This document shows, in pieces, positions 8,411-17,750 of a stretch of 64,000 nt of DNA. Positions within the stretch are counted from its first letter, which is position 1. Each line of letters opens with the position of its first letter. The stretch lies in the NCBI GenBank assembly GCA_902826775.1, contig CADEHE010000010.1:98049-162048 (forward strand). The letters are read 5' to 3'. This DNA is from an uncultured Pseudomonadota bacterium. Lineage in GTDB: Bacteria; Pseudomonadota; Gammaproteobacteria; Burkholderiales; JALYOK01. The notes under the pieces are model-generated. The model searched no databases, was not told the origin of the DNA, and saw only the letters and a list, made by a program, of their open reading frames with translations. The position numbers and the translations under genes are program-made.

Positions 8411-11400
8411 TTGCTGTGCTCCGCCCGTTTAGGAGGCACCGGTGCGATGTAGCCGATGATCAACATGAGAATCGCCACGCCGATGAACGACACGATGCGT
8501 GCCAAGCCGCCGACGTTGGAAATGTCGATAGTGAAAAGCTTGACGACCACCACGGCCATTAGTGCGGCGCCGACAAACCAGAGCATGCGCAATGCTTTGC
8601 GCGTGGCAAACAGCATGATCGCGAGGGCGAGCATGCTCCAGAAGATTGAAAAAGCCGTTTGTACCAGGGTCGAGCGCCACATGATGTCGAAGTGGTATGC
8701 GACTCCAGCCCAGTAGTGCAAGGTGCGCAGCAAAATCGCATTCAGCCACACAAAAGCCAATGCGGCCAAAGCGCCGTAGCTGAACCGTCTAGGGACTCGC
8801 TCAATCCAGGCGATTTGCTCGCGGCGCAGTTTGAGCATCCAAGTGGCTAGACAAATGAAAGTGAATGCTTGCGCCAAGTCGAGGGGATTGAGCAGGGGTA
8901 AGTATGGAAGCGGGGCTGGATCACCGGTACTGAACAAATTGGTGGCGAGCGACCAAAGCACCAGAAAGATAGCCGGCGGCAGCGTGCCAATTGCCAGATA
9001 TGTGCTCCAGTGCGCCGCCACCGGCCAGACCAGGCGCTGCCCGCACGTGCTCAAGGCGAGCAGCAGCGCGCTCGGCACGACGAGCCAAGCGATCAGCGGC
9101 CAAGTGCCAGCACCGCCGACAGCGCGATCGATTTGCCAAGCGACCTCCCAACTAGCCAAAGCCGCGAGCAGCCAGAGTGTGGCAACATGCAGCACGCGCA
9201 AGACCGAGTGATGCACTTCGTGTTCATGCCGGCGGAGAAACCAGTAGTAGGCGACAAAAGCGGCCGGCCACGCGAGATAACCGAGGTGGGCGAACGGATG
9301 CAAGGCGCTGCCGATCTGATAATTGGTTACGGCCAGCATCCCGGCGAGCAAGGCGAGCGCCGGGACTCGCAGCAACGGCCAACGCAGACGCCGTGCGAGT
9401 AGGCTGCAAGCGAGAGCCGTTACCGTAAAGAACAGCAATGCCGCCGCGGCCCACCAGACAGGCTCATAGCGCAGGTGAATCTCGCTCAGTCCGCCGGCGA
9501 GCCACCACAAGAGCCCCCATGCCGCGAGGGCCGGACTTGAGTTTTCCTTGAGCGGCAGCGCGCCGTCACTATGGCGGTGTGCGTACCCTGCGATAAACAA
9601 CGCGCCTGAGCTAATGATCAGGCAACCAAGCCAGATTGCCGTTAACCACGAAGAATCTTGCGTTGTGGTCGCGCGAGTGATGACGAACACTGCTCCCGCA
9701 CTAAACAGCAGAAAAGCAGCGTAATAGCGCGCAAGCGCGAAGCGCTGCCGTACGCCGATCGCGACAAAGCACGCGATCGCGGTGATGACAATGAAAGCGG
9801 CCAACGCATTCGCGATCAACGCAGCGCGAGCATGAGACTCGATTTCCCGGCCGCCGGCGAACAGCCACCACAAAAGCCCCCAGGTGAATAGCGTGGCTAC
9901 GAACGAGTGCTCCGCCGGGCGCAGCACGTCTAAGTGCCGGCGCAGGTACCAGGCAGTAAATAGCGCTGCGAAGCTGATGAGCACGCACCCAACGAAGAAG
10001 CTGTTGGCGATCGGCAGCGCGCCCACCGGTTGGCCGAGCTCAAAAAAGAATGCTAGGCCCGCGGCGAACTGCAGCAGCACGCCGGATAGGCGCGCCAGCA
10101 AGCGATTTTGGCGCACACCGACCCAGGCGATAGTCGCGCCTTCGAGCGCCCAGCTTGCCGCCGTCCATCGCCCGTCGAGCGCAAGTGGGATGGCGAGCGT
10201 AGCGAACGCGACGCCGAGCGCAAGAAATGCCTCCACCAACAGGCGCAAGGTTTCCTGTTTGCGCTGGTATAGCAGCGTGGCTAGGACCAAGTAGAAGGCG
10301 CCCACGGCAAGTGCGCTATATGCCAACGCATACGGAAGATCGCGCACCAACGCGGTTTGCAGGCCGAAAGCAGCTAATGGCGTACCGAATACCAGCGTGC
10401 CGTCGACGTAGCCCTTGAGCCGCGGTGCTTGGCGCGTCGCGTACAAGATCGCAATGGTGACGTAGAAAACGAAGAAAAGAGCTAGGAAAGGTTCTGTGCT
10501 CCAGCGCAATTCCGGCTGGTAGCGCATCACCCCCCAAGCCGTACCGATGATGAAGGTGAAAGCGAAGCCGAGCAGATTCAGGGCGCGCCACGGCTTGAAC
10601 CACGCCATTGCCAAGATGCCGGCGTTCAATACCGCGTAGTAGCTGAATAGCGCGACATGGCTGCCTTGCCCAGTAGAGGTCAGAATCGGCGCGAGGAAGC
10701 CGCCCGTGACGCCAAATACCGCGAACGCCAACGAGTTCTGCATCACCGCCAGCGCCGCGGAGAAAGCGACGATGGCCACCAGCAGACCGAAGGCGGCACC
10801 CGGTGGCAGTAGTTGATAAAGGCGCAGCGCCGCAAACACCAGCAGGTACAGCACGCCGACTCCTGCGCTTTGCAGCATGAGCGCGTAGTTCGCGCGTTTA
10901 GCACGCAAGCGCCAGCCGATCACCAGCAGCGCCACTGCGCCGACTGCCACGGCGATCAGACGCAACTCGATGGGCAGATCAACGTGCTCGGACGCGTATT
11001 TGAGCAGGAAAGCCACGCCGAAAAACAAGACAATGACGCCTACGCGTACCACGACATTGCCGCCAGTAAAGTAGCTAACGATCCAGCTCATCGGATCGAA
11101 GCGTGTTGGTGGGCGCGCGCTATCGTCGCTGGCGGAGCGTCCTTGCGTTTTTTCTGCGGGCGCGCGAGCGGAGGGCCTGGCAGGCCCCCGCGCCGGCAAC
11201 GGTGTCTCGCCTAGTGTTGCGTAGGCCTCTGCGATGTCGAATCTCTCCTCTGGCGCAGTGGCCGCCGGCTGTGGCAACGGTTCGAGGGTGAAATCAGGCG
11301 GTCGCGGTATCTGTGTGGCGGCAGCCTGCACTTTCGGCGCGGCATCGCGCTTGGCCAGACGCGCTTGCTCGGGCGCTTCGGTTGCCGTTGCCTCGGAGGT

Positions 11401-11619
11401 TTGTTCAGTCTGGGCGCGCGGGCCGCGCAGTACCATTTCGGCGAGTTCCAGGCCTGCTTGGCGCAGGTCGGCCGTTTCGCGCTCCAGCGCCCCAATGCGC
11501 TTGCGCTGCGCGATGTTGTCACCGAGCAGATATCCGAGCACCGCGCCAAGGCCGAAGCCAACGAATTGAAACGCGAGTGCGCCGCCGATCGCGCCGATTA
11601 CGGCAAACAGCAATCCCAT
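8407..11619 (-). CDS. DUF2339 polytopic membrane protein
   Basis: About 1070 aa. An N-terminal glycine-rich membrane segment (GLLFAVIGAIGGALAF) is followed by a short coiled coil, a Pro/Ala-rich linker of about 120 residues, and then more than 20 hydrophobic helices to the C-terminus. The ATG at 11619 is chosen rather than a TTG at 11679, because the hydrophobic segment then starts directly. This matches DUF2339, giant membrane proteins of unknown function, coupled here to DUF3999 by a 4-nt overlap. No catalytic motif is seen. Confidence 0.88.
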   Translation of the reverse strand: MGLLFAVIGAIGGALAFQFVGFGLGAVLGYLLGDNIAQRKRIGALERETADLRQAGLELAEMVLRGPRAQTEQTSEATATEAPEQARLAKRDAAPKVQAAATQIPRPPDFTLEPLPQPAATAPEERFDIAEAYATLGETPLPARGPARPSARAPAEKTQGRSASDDSARPPTRFDPMSWIVSYFTGGNVVVRVGVIVLFFGVAFLLKYASEHVDLPIELRLIAVAVGAVALLVIGWRLRAKRANYALMLQSAGVGVLYLLVFAALRLYQLLPPGAAFGLLVAIVAFSAALAVMQNSLAFAVFGVTGGFLAPILTSTGQGSHVALFSYYAVLNAGILAMAWFKPWRALNLLGFAFTFIIGTAWGVMRYQPELRWSTEPFLALFFVFYVTIAILYATRQAPRLKGYVDGTLVFGTPLAAFGLQTALVRDLPYALAYSALAVGAFYLVLATLLYQRKQETLRLLVEAFLALGVAFATLAIPLALDGRWTAASWALEGATIAWVGVRQNRLLARLSGVLLQFAAGLAFFFELGQPVGALPIANSFFVGCVLISFAALFTAWYLRRHLDVLRPAEHSFVATLFTWGLLWWLFAGGREIESHARAALIANALAAFIVITAIACFVAIGVRQRFALARYYAAFLLFSAGAVFVITRATTTQDSSWLTAIWLGCLIISSGALFIAGYAHRHSDGALPLKENSSPALAAWGLLWWLAGGLSEIHLRYEPVWWAAAALLFFTVTALACSLLARRLRWPLLRVPALALLAGMLAVTNYQIGSALHPFAHLGYLAWPAAFVAYYWFLRRHEHEVHHSVLRVLHVATLWLLAALASWEVAWQIDRAVGGAGTWPLIAWLVVPSALLLALSTCGQRLVWPVAAHWSTYLAIGTLPPAIFLVLWSLATNLFSTGDPAPLPYLPLLNPLDLAQAFTFICLATWMLKLRREQIAWIERVPRRFSYGALAALAFVWLNAILLRTLHYWAGVAYHFDIMWRSTLVQTAFSIFWSMLALAIMLFATRKALRMLWFVGAALMAVVVVKLFTIDISNVGGLARIVSFIGVAILMLIIGYIAPVPPKRAEHSK

Positions 11620-11694
11620 AGCTTGAGTTTTCTTCTTGTCGGACGAGACAATGCGTTGCGAGCGGCAGGGCCGTCTCAATCATTTTATTTAAGC

Positions 11695-11723
11695 TCGAAG
11701 TGGACGGCGTGAGCCATTATAAT
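11695..11723 (+). promoter_or_regulatory. Candidate sigma-70 promoter of the SDR/FAH pair
   Basis: A perfect TATAAT lies at 11718-11723, 34 nt before the SDR start. The hexamer at 17-nt spacing (TCGAAG) is a poor -35 box, so only the -10 is convincing. Confidence 0.35.
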
Positions 11724-11757
11724 CCTGTCACGCTAAGCAACTTTCCCCGGGGGAACT

Positions 11758-12498
11758 ATGGCCGCAAGAATGAGCGGCAAGACTGTTTTTTGCACGGCAT
11801 CCGGCGCGGGTATTGGCCGTGCCACTGCACTCGCCTTTGCGGCGGAGGGTGCCCGGGTTATCGCGACCGATATCAACGAAAAGCTGCTAGCGGATTTGCC
11901 CGGCAAAGGCAATATCACTACGCGCAAACTCGATGTGCTCAACGATGCCGAGATCGCCAAGCTCGCTGCCGATATCGGCGCGGTGGACGTGCTGTTCAAC
12001 TGCGCTGGATTCGTCGCCGGCGGCAATATTCTCGAGTGCAGCGAGCGTGACTGGGATTTCTCTTTTTCGCTCAACGTACGTTCGATGTACATGATGATGA
12101 AAAATTTCTTGCCAGGCATGCTCGGTAAGGGCGGCGGCAGCATTGTCAACATTGCCTCGGTGGCGGGCAGCGTTAAAGGCGTGCCGAACCGCTTCGTCTA
12201 CGGCGCGACTAAGGCGGCGGTGATCGGCATGACGAAATCAGTGGCGGCGGATTTCGTCGGCAGAGGCGTACGCTGCAATGCGGTGTGCCCCGGCACGGTC
12301 GATACACCCTCGCTCGGCGACCGCATGGCGCAGAGCGGTGACGTGGAAAAGGCGCGTGCGGCGTTCATCGCGCGGCAGCCGATGGGGCGTTTGGGCACGG
12401 CGGAGGAAATCGCTGCGATCTGCGTTTATCTCGCCAGCGATGAATCGAAGTTCGCCACCGGGCAGACTTGGATCGTCGACGGCGGCATGATGATTTAG
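11758..12498 (+). CDS. SDR dehydrogenase, likely 2-keto-3-deoxy-sugar-acid dehydrogenase
   Basis: Classical short-chain dehydrogenase, 246 aa. Visible: NAD-binding T-A-S-G-A-G-I-G near residue 14, an acidic residue (ATDIN) at the end of beta-2 that favours NAD+, NNAG variant FNCAG, catalytic Ser in NIASVAG, YxxxK as YGATK, and a C-terminal VDGG. The start has GGGGGAA 5 nt upstream. It resembles the DHRS6/BDH2-like group that includes 2-keto-3-deoxy-L-fuconate dehydrogenase. The next gene is an FAH-family hydrolase, the usual partner in that pathway, which supports the assignment; the exact substrate is inferred. Confidence 0.85.
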   Translation: MAARMSGKTVFCTASGAGIGRATALAFAAEGARVIATDINEKLLADLPGKGNITTRKLDVLNDAEIAKLAADIGAVDVLFNCAGFVAGGNILECSERDWDFSFSLNVRSMYMMMKNFLPGMLGKGGGSIVNIASVAGSVKGVPNRFVYGATKAAVIGMTKSVAADFVGRGVRCNAVCPGTVDTPSLGDRMAQSGDVEKARAAFIARQPMGRLGTAEEIAAICVYLASDESKFATGQTWIVDGGMMI

Positions 12499-12506
12499 CC
12501 AGGTAG

Positions 12507-12542
12507 GCCGTTTACCCCTCGACCATGCTCGGGGCGAACGGC
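12507..12542. repeat. TTCGAC/GAACGG family hairpin
   Basis: The 36-nt imperfect hairpin pairs GCCGTT with AACGGC, with CCCCTCGA and TCGGGGCG inside. It lies between the SDR stop and the FAH gene and belongs to the same family as the cluster at 60216-60370. It could attenuate read-through into the FAH gene. Confidence 0.5.
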
Positions 12543-12606
12543 GAAATGTTTCGTGCGTGGTGAGCATGTCGAATCACGCGCTTAATTCCAACGAGGGGGA
12601 GTCACA

Positions 12607-13455
12607 ATGAAGTTACTACGCTACGGTCCGAAGGGCCAAGAGAAACCCGGGCTGCTCGATGCGAGCGGCAAGATTCGCGATTTGTCGGGCGTCATAAAAG
12701 ACATCGGCGCCGACGTGTTGAGCCCAACCGGGTTGCAGAAGTTGCGTGCCATGAATGCCGCGTCGCTGCCGGAAGTAGGCGGTGCGCCGCGCATGGGCGT
12801 GCCCATCGCCAACATCGGCAAGTTCATAGCGATCGGGTTGAATTATTCCGATCATGCCGCGGAGACGGGCAATGCAATTCCGAAAGAGCCCATCGTTTTC
12901 TTGAAAGCGAACTCTTCCATTACCGGTCCGAACGACACCGTGATGCTGGTGAAAAATTCGGTGAAAACCGATTGGGAGGTCGAACTGGGCATCGTCATCG
13001 GTTCGCGCGCCAGCAATGTCAGCGAAGCCGATGCGCTCCAGCATGTGGCGGGATACTGCGTGGTCAACGATGTGTCCGAGCGCCAATGGCAGATCGAGCG
13101 CGGCCCGACTTGGGACAAAGGCAAGGGCTGCGACACCTATGGTCCGATCGGGCCCTGGGTGGTCACCGCAGACGAGATCGCCGATCCGCAAAAGCTCGGC
13201 ATGTGGTTGGACGTAAACGGCAAGCGCATGCAGACCGGCAATACCGGCACGATGATTTTCAACTGCAAGCAGTTGGTGGCGTACGTCAGCCAGTTCATGA
13301 CTTTGTATCCGGGCGACGTGATCACCACGGGTACGCCACCCGGCGTTGGCATGGGGCAGAAGCCGCCGGTGTTCCTCAAATCTGGCGATACCATGCGTTT
13401 AGGTATCGACGGACTGGGCGAGCAGCAACAGAAGGTGATCGCCTACGAGGCTTAG
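12607..13455 (+). CDS. FAH-family hydrolase, likely 2,4-diketo-3-deoxy-sugar-acid hydrolase
   Basis: 282 aa with an N-terminal cap (about 1-65) and an FAH fold. Metal ligands appear as the usual E-x-E pattern in WEVELGIVIG and the following VNDVSER; GTPPGVG near 245 is the family hallmark. RBS GAGGGGG lies 6 nt before the ATG. The family includes fumarylpyruvate hydrolase, ureidoglycolate-lyase-like enzymes and the 2,4-diketo-3-deoxy-L-fuconate/rhamnonate hydrolase. The SDR just upstream favours the last, where the pair turns a keto-deoxy acid into pyruvate plus a hydroxy acid. Confidence 0.88.
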   Translation: MKLLRYGPKGQEKPGLLDASGKIRDLSGVIKDIGADVLSPTGLQKLRAMNAASLPEVGGAPRMGVPIANIGKFIAIGLNYSDHAAETGNAIPKEPIVFLKANSSITGPNDTVMLVKNSVKTDWEVELGIVIGSRASNVSEADALQHVAGYCVVNDVSERQWQIERGPTWDKGKGCDTYGPIGPWVVTADEIADPQKLGMWLDVNGKRMQTGNTGTMIFNCKQLVAYVSQFMTLYPGDVITTGTPPGVGMGQKPPVFLKSGDTMRLGIDGLGEQQQKVIAYEA

Positions 13456-13515
13456 TGTCCTCTACGCAGTTGCGGGAACCCGGATTCGGTGCGTGCGCGC
13501 CGAATCCGGTGCAAT

Positions 13516-13722
13516 TCAATCCGGTACGGCGAGATCCACTGCGGCGGCGCCGGTTTTGACGACGGTCTTGCCGACGCCAACACCCACATTGACCACCGCG
13601 CCGCCCACTTTGACGGCGGTGGCTGCGGTGCCTACCGCTAACGTCATACAGCCGCTGAGCAAGCTCGCCAAGGTAAGAGCCAGGGGCATTGCCAAGCGTG
13701 GCAGCGGCCGCGAACTATTCAT
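13516..13722 (-). CDS. Small lipoprotein
   Basis: 68 aa from the ATG at 13722. A signal peptide ends in the lipobox L-L-S-G-C at about residue 25, followed by a Gly/Val/Ala/Thr-rich tail with repeating VKVGGAVV / VGVGVGKTVVKTG. This matches the short lipoproteins annotated as the NF038104 family. The amphipathic, glycine-rich tail may associate with the membrane. It is divergent from the Rid-family gene. Confidence 0.65.
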   Translation of the reverse strand: MNSSRPLPRLAMPLALTLASLLSGCMTLAVGTAATAVKVGGAVVNVGVGVGKTVVKTGAAAVDLAVPD

Positions 13723-13773
13723 GTGTCCATAGTATGCTTTGCAGGCGCACCTAGGCAAATCCACGGAGGCAAC

Positions 13774-14157
13774 ATGAACAGGATGGTCGATGTCGGCGTC
13801 GCACGCCAAATAGGTAAATACAGCGACGCTATCGAAGTCGCGCCGAATGCGCGCTGGCTGTATACGGCGGGCACGCCTGGTTTGGCGCTAGACGGCACAC
13901 TGCCGCCGGATATCACGAGCCAGGCAGAACTAGCCTGGACCCACATTATCAGTATGCTGGCCAACGCAAACATGAGCGTGCAAGATTTGGTGAAAGTCAC
14001 GCACTCTTTGGTGCGTGCCAGCGATATCGCCGACTACGTCAAAGTGCGTTCGCGCTTTCTCGGCGACGCGCGGCCAGCTTCGATGCTGTTGATCGTGCCT
14101 GAATTGGTAAGGCCGGGATTCTTAGTGGAGATCGAGGCGATCGCCGCCAAAGTTTGA
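13774..14157 (+). CDS. RidA/YjgF/UK114 family protein
   Basis: 127 aa from the ATG at 13774, which has GGAGG 6 nt upstream; an earlier in-frame ATG at 13723 has none and would add 17 unrelated residues. The Rid fold shows in YTAGTPGL, the central W-T-H-I-I-S-M-L-A-N-A-N-M helix, VKVTHSLV and the C-terminal L-V-E-I-E-A-I-A. The usual arginine of active imine/enamine deaminases, in the stretch R-P-A-S-M-L-L-I, is present at about residue 105. Canonical RidA hydrolyses 2-aminoacrylate; substrate here is unknown. Confidence 0.88.
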   Translation: MNRMVDVGVARQIGKYSDAIEVAPNARWLYTAGTPGLALDGTLPPDITSQAELAWTHIISMLANANMSVQDLVKVTHSLVRASDIADYVKVRSRFLGDARPASMLLIVPELVRPGFLVEIEAIAAKV

Positions 14158-14270
14158 CGCTGTTGGGTGGGTACTGCCGTATATATACAGCTCTCAAGCG
14201 CGTCTGATATGAATAACTGACGTACACATATGCGCGTATCGTGCGCTCGCCAACGCGCAGAGAGCTAACG

Positions 14271-15077
14271 CTAACCTGGATTGACGCCGATTGCTGCGAC
14301 CCACGCCTGCGCCCACATCCCGTGCGGCACGCGCTGCCAAGCGCGCACCGCTCTCACGTAGCGCGCGAGTGTCTCCGCACGGACCCATTGCTTGGCCACG
14401 ATGTCATCGTTTGCGGGCGCAATCTCCAATCGATGACTGACCAAATCGCCGATGGCAGAGAGCGGCTCGTAGCACTCGTAGCGCGCGAGCGGATGCACTT
14501 GCGTAAAGCCCGCCTCTACCATAATCGTCGCGAGCGCGCCGCCGATATCAGGGTTGCCGCCGCCGCTGCGTTGAATGCGTTTGTATAACTCGATCGCTGC
14601 CACCAGATCCGGCGAGGATGGTTCGACGATAAAGCCGCGCCAATCCGGCGTGCAAATACCGGCGATGCCACCCGGGCGCAGCACGCGCTTGACTTCTTTC
14701 ATCGCGGCGAGCGGATCGGCAAGATGCTCGAATAGCGCATGCGAAAACACCCGATCGAACTCCGCGCCGGCAAACGGCAAAGCGTAGATGCTGCCGGGGC
14801 GAAACTGCGCATTGCTCAAATTCGCCCGCTGCGCAGCGGCGCGGGCCAGCGCGATTTGTCCCGCGTCTTGATCCACTCCGATTACTTCGCCCGGCGCGAT
14901 GGCGCGCGCCAGATCGAGCGTGATGTTGCCGGGGCCGCAGCCGCAGTCGAGCAGACGCACGCCGGGCTGTAAATGGTCATGGAAGAACCAGGCGTGCGTG
15001 TCGCCGCGCCGGCGATGCAAGAACGCGTGCGTTGTGGGTGTGTGGCCCAGCGAGTATTGCTCAGTGTTTGACGCCAT
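14271..15077 (-). CDS. Class I SAM-dependent methyltransferase
   Basis: 268 aa. SAM-binding motif I is LLDCGCGPGNITLDLA near residue 42; motif II-like VIGVDQDAGQI and a UbiE/Coq5-type VLRPGGIAGICTPDW follow. The fold is that of the Methyltransf_11/25 group with an added C-terminal helical region. The 17-nt overlap with the DUF599 gene upstream suggests co-transcription. The substrate cannot be inferred. Confidence 0.88.
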   Translation of the reverse strand: MASNTEQYSLGHTPTTHAFLHRRRGDTHAWFFHDHLQPGVRLLDCGCGPGNITLDLARAIAPGEVIGVDQDAGQIALARAAAQRANLSNAQFRPGSIYALPFAGAEFDRVFSHALFEHLADPLAAMKEVKRVLRPGGIAGICTPDWRGFIVEPSSPDLVAAIELYKRIQRSGGGNPDIGGALATIMVEAGFTQVHPLARYECYEPLSAIGDLVSHRLEIAPANDDIVAKQWVRAETLARYVRAVRAWQRVPHGMWAQAWVAAIGVNPG

Positions 15078-15765
15078 TTTCGAAGTGAGCCGCTTGCAGC
15101 AGTGCGGTCAAAGTACGCGAGCGGAATTCGCGTTGATACAAAACGCCGACCACGAATAGCGTGACAACCATCATAAGCCACGGGTTAAGCAGCCAGGTCA
15201 GCACTGCGAAGCCAAAGTAATAGCTGCGCAAGCCCATGTTGTAGTTCTCGCCGGCGAAGGAAGCGATGTCCGCGGTATTTTTTAAGTACTGCTCATAATT
15301 GGGAGGCGCCTTGTCTTGTTCCGGCATCGACCCGACCAAGATCGAAACCAAGTTGTATTGGCGCAGCGACCAGGTGAACTTAAAGAAACCGTACACAAAA
15401 ATCGCGATCAGCACGAGAATCTTGATCTCCCAAATGCGCTCGGTGGCGCGCGCGGTGAACGGCAGTTCGGCGACGATGTTAATGGCCTTCTCCGAAGTGC
15501 CCAGCAGCGCGAGCAAGCCCCCGAGGATGACGATCGAGGTCGAAGCGAAGAACGTCGAGCCTTGCAGCAAATTGCCCAGCAAGGTGGAATCGAGGATGCG
15601 CACTTCGCGATGGAAAATGTTCTCGATCCATGCGCGTATCAGTGCGCGCCGCGCGCTGACCAAGCTCGGCACGCGCACTGCGTGCCACTCGGCAAACCAA
15701 GAAAATCCGAACCAGCACAGGGCAAACCAGATGAGAGCAACCAGATCGGCGGTAGCGATGTGCAT
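15061..15765 (-). CDS. DUF599 membrane protein
   Basis: 234 aa with about four membrane helices: near 5-25, 72-92, 112-132 and 190-215. The segments SARRALIRAWIENIF, KFTWSLRQYNL and NYNMGLRSYYFG are characteristic of DUF599, whose function is unknown. It is upstream of, and overlaps, the methyltransferase gene on the same strand. Confidence 0.85.
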   Translation of the reverse strand: MHIATADLVALIWFALCWFGFSWFAEWHAVRVPSLVSARRALIRAWIENIFHREVRILDSTLLGNLLQGSTFFASTSIVILGGLLALLGTSEKAINIVAELPFTARATERIWEIKILVLIAIFVYGFFKFTWSLRQYNLVSILVGSMPEQDKAPPNYEQYLKNTADIASFAGENYNMGLRSYYFGFAVLTWLLNPWLMMVVTLFVVGVLYQREFRSRTLTALLQAAHFENGVKH

Positions 15766-15894
15766 GGGTTTTGGGAGAAGAGAGCGCGAGCAATCATGCC
15801 ATAATTTGCGCTGCGTGAGTGAAATGTGCGGTGCGTGAAATGGTGCGGGTACGCCTCACTTCACTTTTCACGTTTTACTTCTCCCCTTATTTGA

Positions 15895-17001
15895 ATGGAT
15901 AAAGTTGACTGCATCGTATTGGGCGCCGGGGTCGTCGGCTTAGCCGTGGCGCGTGAACTCGCGCTCGCGGGCCGCGAAGTGGTGGTGCTCGAAGCGAGCG
16001 AAGGCATCGGCACGGAAACCTCCTCGCGCAATTCCGAAGTCATCCACGCAGGCATCTACTATCCGACCGGCAGCTTGAAGGCGCAACTGTGCGTTGCGGG
16101 CAAGCACTTGTTGTATGAATACTGCGCGTCGCGCGGCGTCGCGCACCGCCGCATCGGCAAGATTCTGGTGGCAACACAAGAGCAGGAATTGCCCACGCTG
16201 CGCAAGTACCAACAACTCGCCGCAGCCAACGGTGTGGACGATCTGCAATGGCTCGACGCCGCCGCGGTGCGCGAGCAAGAGCCTGCCGTAACGGCGGTGG
16301 CGGGGCTGCTCTCGCCGTCCACCGGCATCATCGATAGCCACGCTTTCATGCTGTCGCTGCAAGGCGAGTTGGAGGCGCGCAGCGGCATGATTGCGTTTCA
16401 CGCGCCGGTATTGAGCGGCGAAATTCGCGATGAGGGCATTGTCGTCGAGGCGGGCGGCGCCGAACCGATGACGCTGCAATGCGACTGGCTCGTCAACAGC
16501 GCAGGGCTGCACGCGCAAACCGTGGCGCGCGCGCTGCGCGGCTTCCCGGCCGGCCACATCCCGCCGCAGTATTTCGCCAAAGCGCACTACTACACGCTGG
16601 CGGGCCGCTCGCCGTTCCGCCGTCTGATCTACCCCATGCCGGTAGCCGGTGGGCTCGGCACGCACGTGACCATCGACCTCGGTGGGCAAGTCAAGTTCGG
16701 GCCCGACGTTCGCTGGGTCGACGCGGTCAACTACGATTTCGACGATGCGCTCGCAGGCGAATTCTACGAATCGATCCGCCGCTATTATCCGGCGCTGCAA
16801 GACGGGCAACTGCAACCTGGCTACACCGGCATTCGACCGAAGGTCAGCGGCCCGAGCGAGCCGGCCGGCGATTTTGTTGTGCAAGGGCCGAGCGTGCACG
16901 GTGTGGCCGGTCTGGTGAACCTCTTCGGCATCGAGTCGCCGGGCTTGACGGCGAGTTTGGCCATTGCGCGGCAAGTGCGCGCGGTGCTGGGCACGCAGTG
17001 A
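15895..17001 (+). CDS. FAD-dependent oxidoreductase (L-2-hydroxyglutarate oxidase-like)
   Basis: 368 aa DAO-fold flavoprotein. The Rossmann motif [14 protein letters not shown] is at about 9-22, with a Glu (VLEAS) ending beta-2; then [14 protein letters not shown], the signature of the LhgO/L2HGDH group, and GIRPKVSGP near the C-terminus. The stop codon overlaps the GTG start of the ABC ATPase gene (GTGA), and the ATPase in turn overlaps the permease gene, so the enzyme is encoded in one coupled unit with a quaternary-amine-type importer. That context may mean a substrate other than 2-hydroxyglutarate. Confidence 0.88.
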   Translation: MDKVDCIVLGAGVVGLAVARELALAGREVVVLEASEGIGTETSSRNSEVIHAGIYYPTGSLKAQLCVAGKHLLYEYCASRGVAHRRIGKILVATQEQELPTLRKYQQLAAANGVDDLQWLDAAAVREQEPAVTAVAGLLSPSTGIIDSHAFMLSLQGELEARSGMIAFHAPVLSGEIRDEGIVVEAGGAEPMTLQCDWLVNSAGLHAQTVARALRGFPAGHIPPQYFAKAHYYTLAGRSPFRRLIYPMPVAGGLGTHVTIDLGGQVKFGPDVRWVDAVNYDFDDALAGEFYESIRRYYPALQDGQLQPGYTGIRPKVSGPSEPAGDFVVQGPSVHGVAGLVNLFGIESPGLTASLAIARQVRAVLGTQ

Positions 17002-17750
17002 TCGAATTGCGCAATATCAGCAAGCGTTACGGCGGGCGCGAAGTGCTCGCGCCGGCCAATTTGCGTTTTGCGCCGGGGTCGACCACGGTGTTGATCGGTC
17101 CAAGCGGCTGCGGCAAGTCGACGCTGCTGCGCATTGTGCTCGGGCTGGTGCAAGCCGATACCGGCAGCGTGCTGATCGACGGACAAGCGCTGACCGCGGC
17201 CAACATTACGAGTGTGCGCCACCGTATCGGTTATGTGATTCAGGACGGTGGCTTGTTTCCTCACCTCAGCGCGCTCGACAACATCGCGCTATTGGCGCGA
17301 TACCTTAGTTGGGATGAGGCGCGCGTACAAACACGCGTAGCAGCGCTGTGCGAGCTGGCGCAGCTCGAGCGCTCGCTACTGGCGCGCTTTGCCTCGCAGC
17401 TTTCCGGTGGCCAGCGCCAACGCGTAGGCTTGATGCGCGCGCTGATGCTCGATCCGCCCATACTGCTGTTCGACGAGCCGCTCGGTGCGCTCGACCCGTT
17501 GGTACGCAGCGATTTGCAGAAGCAGTTGAAAGCGATCTTCGCGCGACTGAAGAAGACGGTTGTGCTGGTCACGCACGATATGAACGAAGCGGCGTTCTTG
17601 GGCGATCAGATCGTGCTTATGCGTGCAGGCGCAGTGGTGCAGCAGGGTAGCGTAGAGGATCTATTGCGGCGCCCTGCCGATGCGTTCGTAAGCGAATTCA
17701 TTGGGGCGCAGCGCTCGCATCTGCCGGCAATGAGCGGCGGCAGGACATGA
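16998..17750 (+). CDS. ABC transporter ATPase, glycine betaine/osmoprotectant type
   Basis: 250 aa from the GTG at 16998, which overlaps the upstream stop. Walker A is GPSGCGKST near residue 37, Q-loop [10 protein letters not shown], signature [15 protein letters not shown], Walker [13 protein letters not shown] and the switch His in [10 protein letters not shown]. It resembles OpuCA/OpuBA but ends soon after the ATPase domain and so lacks the CBS pair used for ionic-strength sensing in OpuCA-type ATPases. It drives the importer whose membrane and binding parts are fused in the next gene. Confidence 0.92.
   Translation: MIELRNISKRYGGREVLAPANLRFAPGSTTVLIGPSGCGKSTLLRIVLGLVQADTGSVLIDGQALTAANITSVRHRIGYVIQDGGLFPHLSALDNIALLARYLSWDEARVQTRVAALCELAQLERSLLARFASQLSGGQRQRVGLMRALMLDPPILLFDEPLGALDPLVRSDLQKQLKAIFARLKKTVVLVTHDMNEAAFLGDQIVLMRAGAVVQQGSVEDLLRRPADAFVSEFIGAQRSHLPAMSGGRT

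Noticed and set aside
15940..16974. 344-aa minus-strand frame opposite the FAD oxidoreductase
   Set aside because: Antisense to a gene with clear motifs; composition typical of a shadow.
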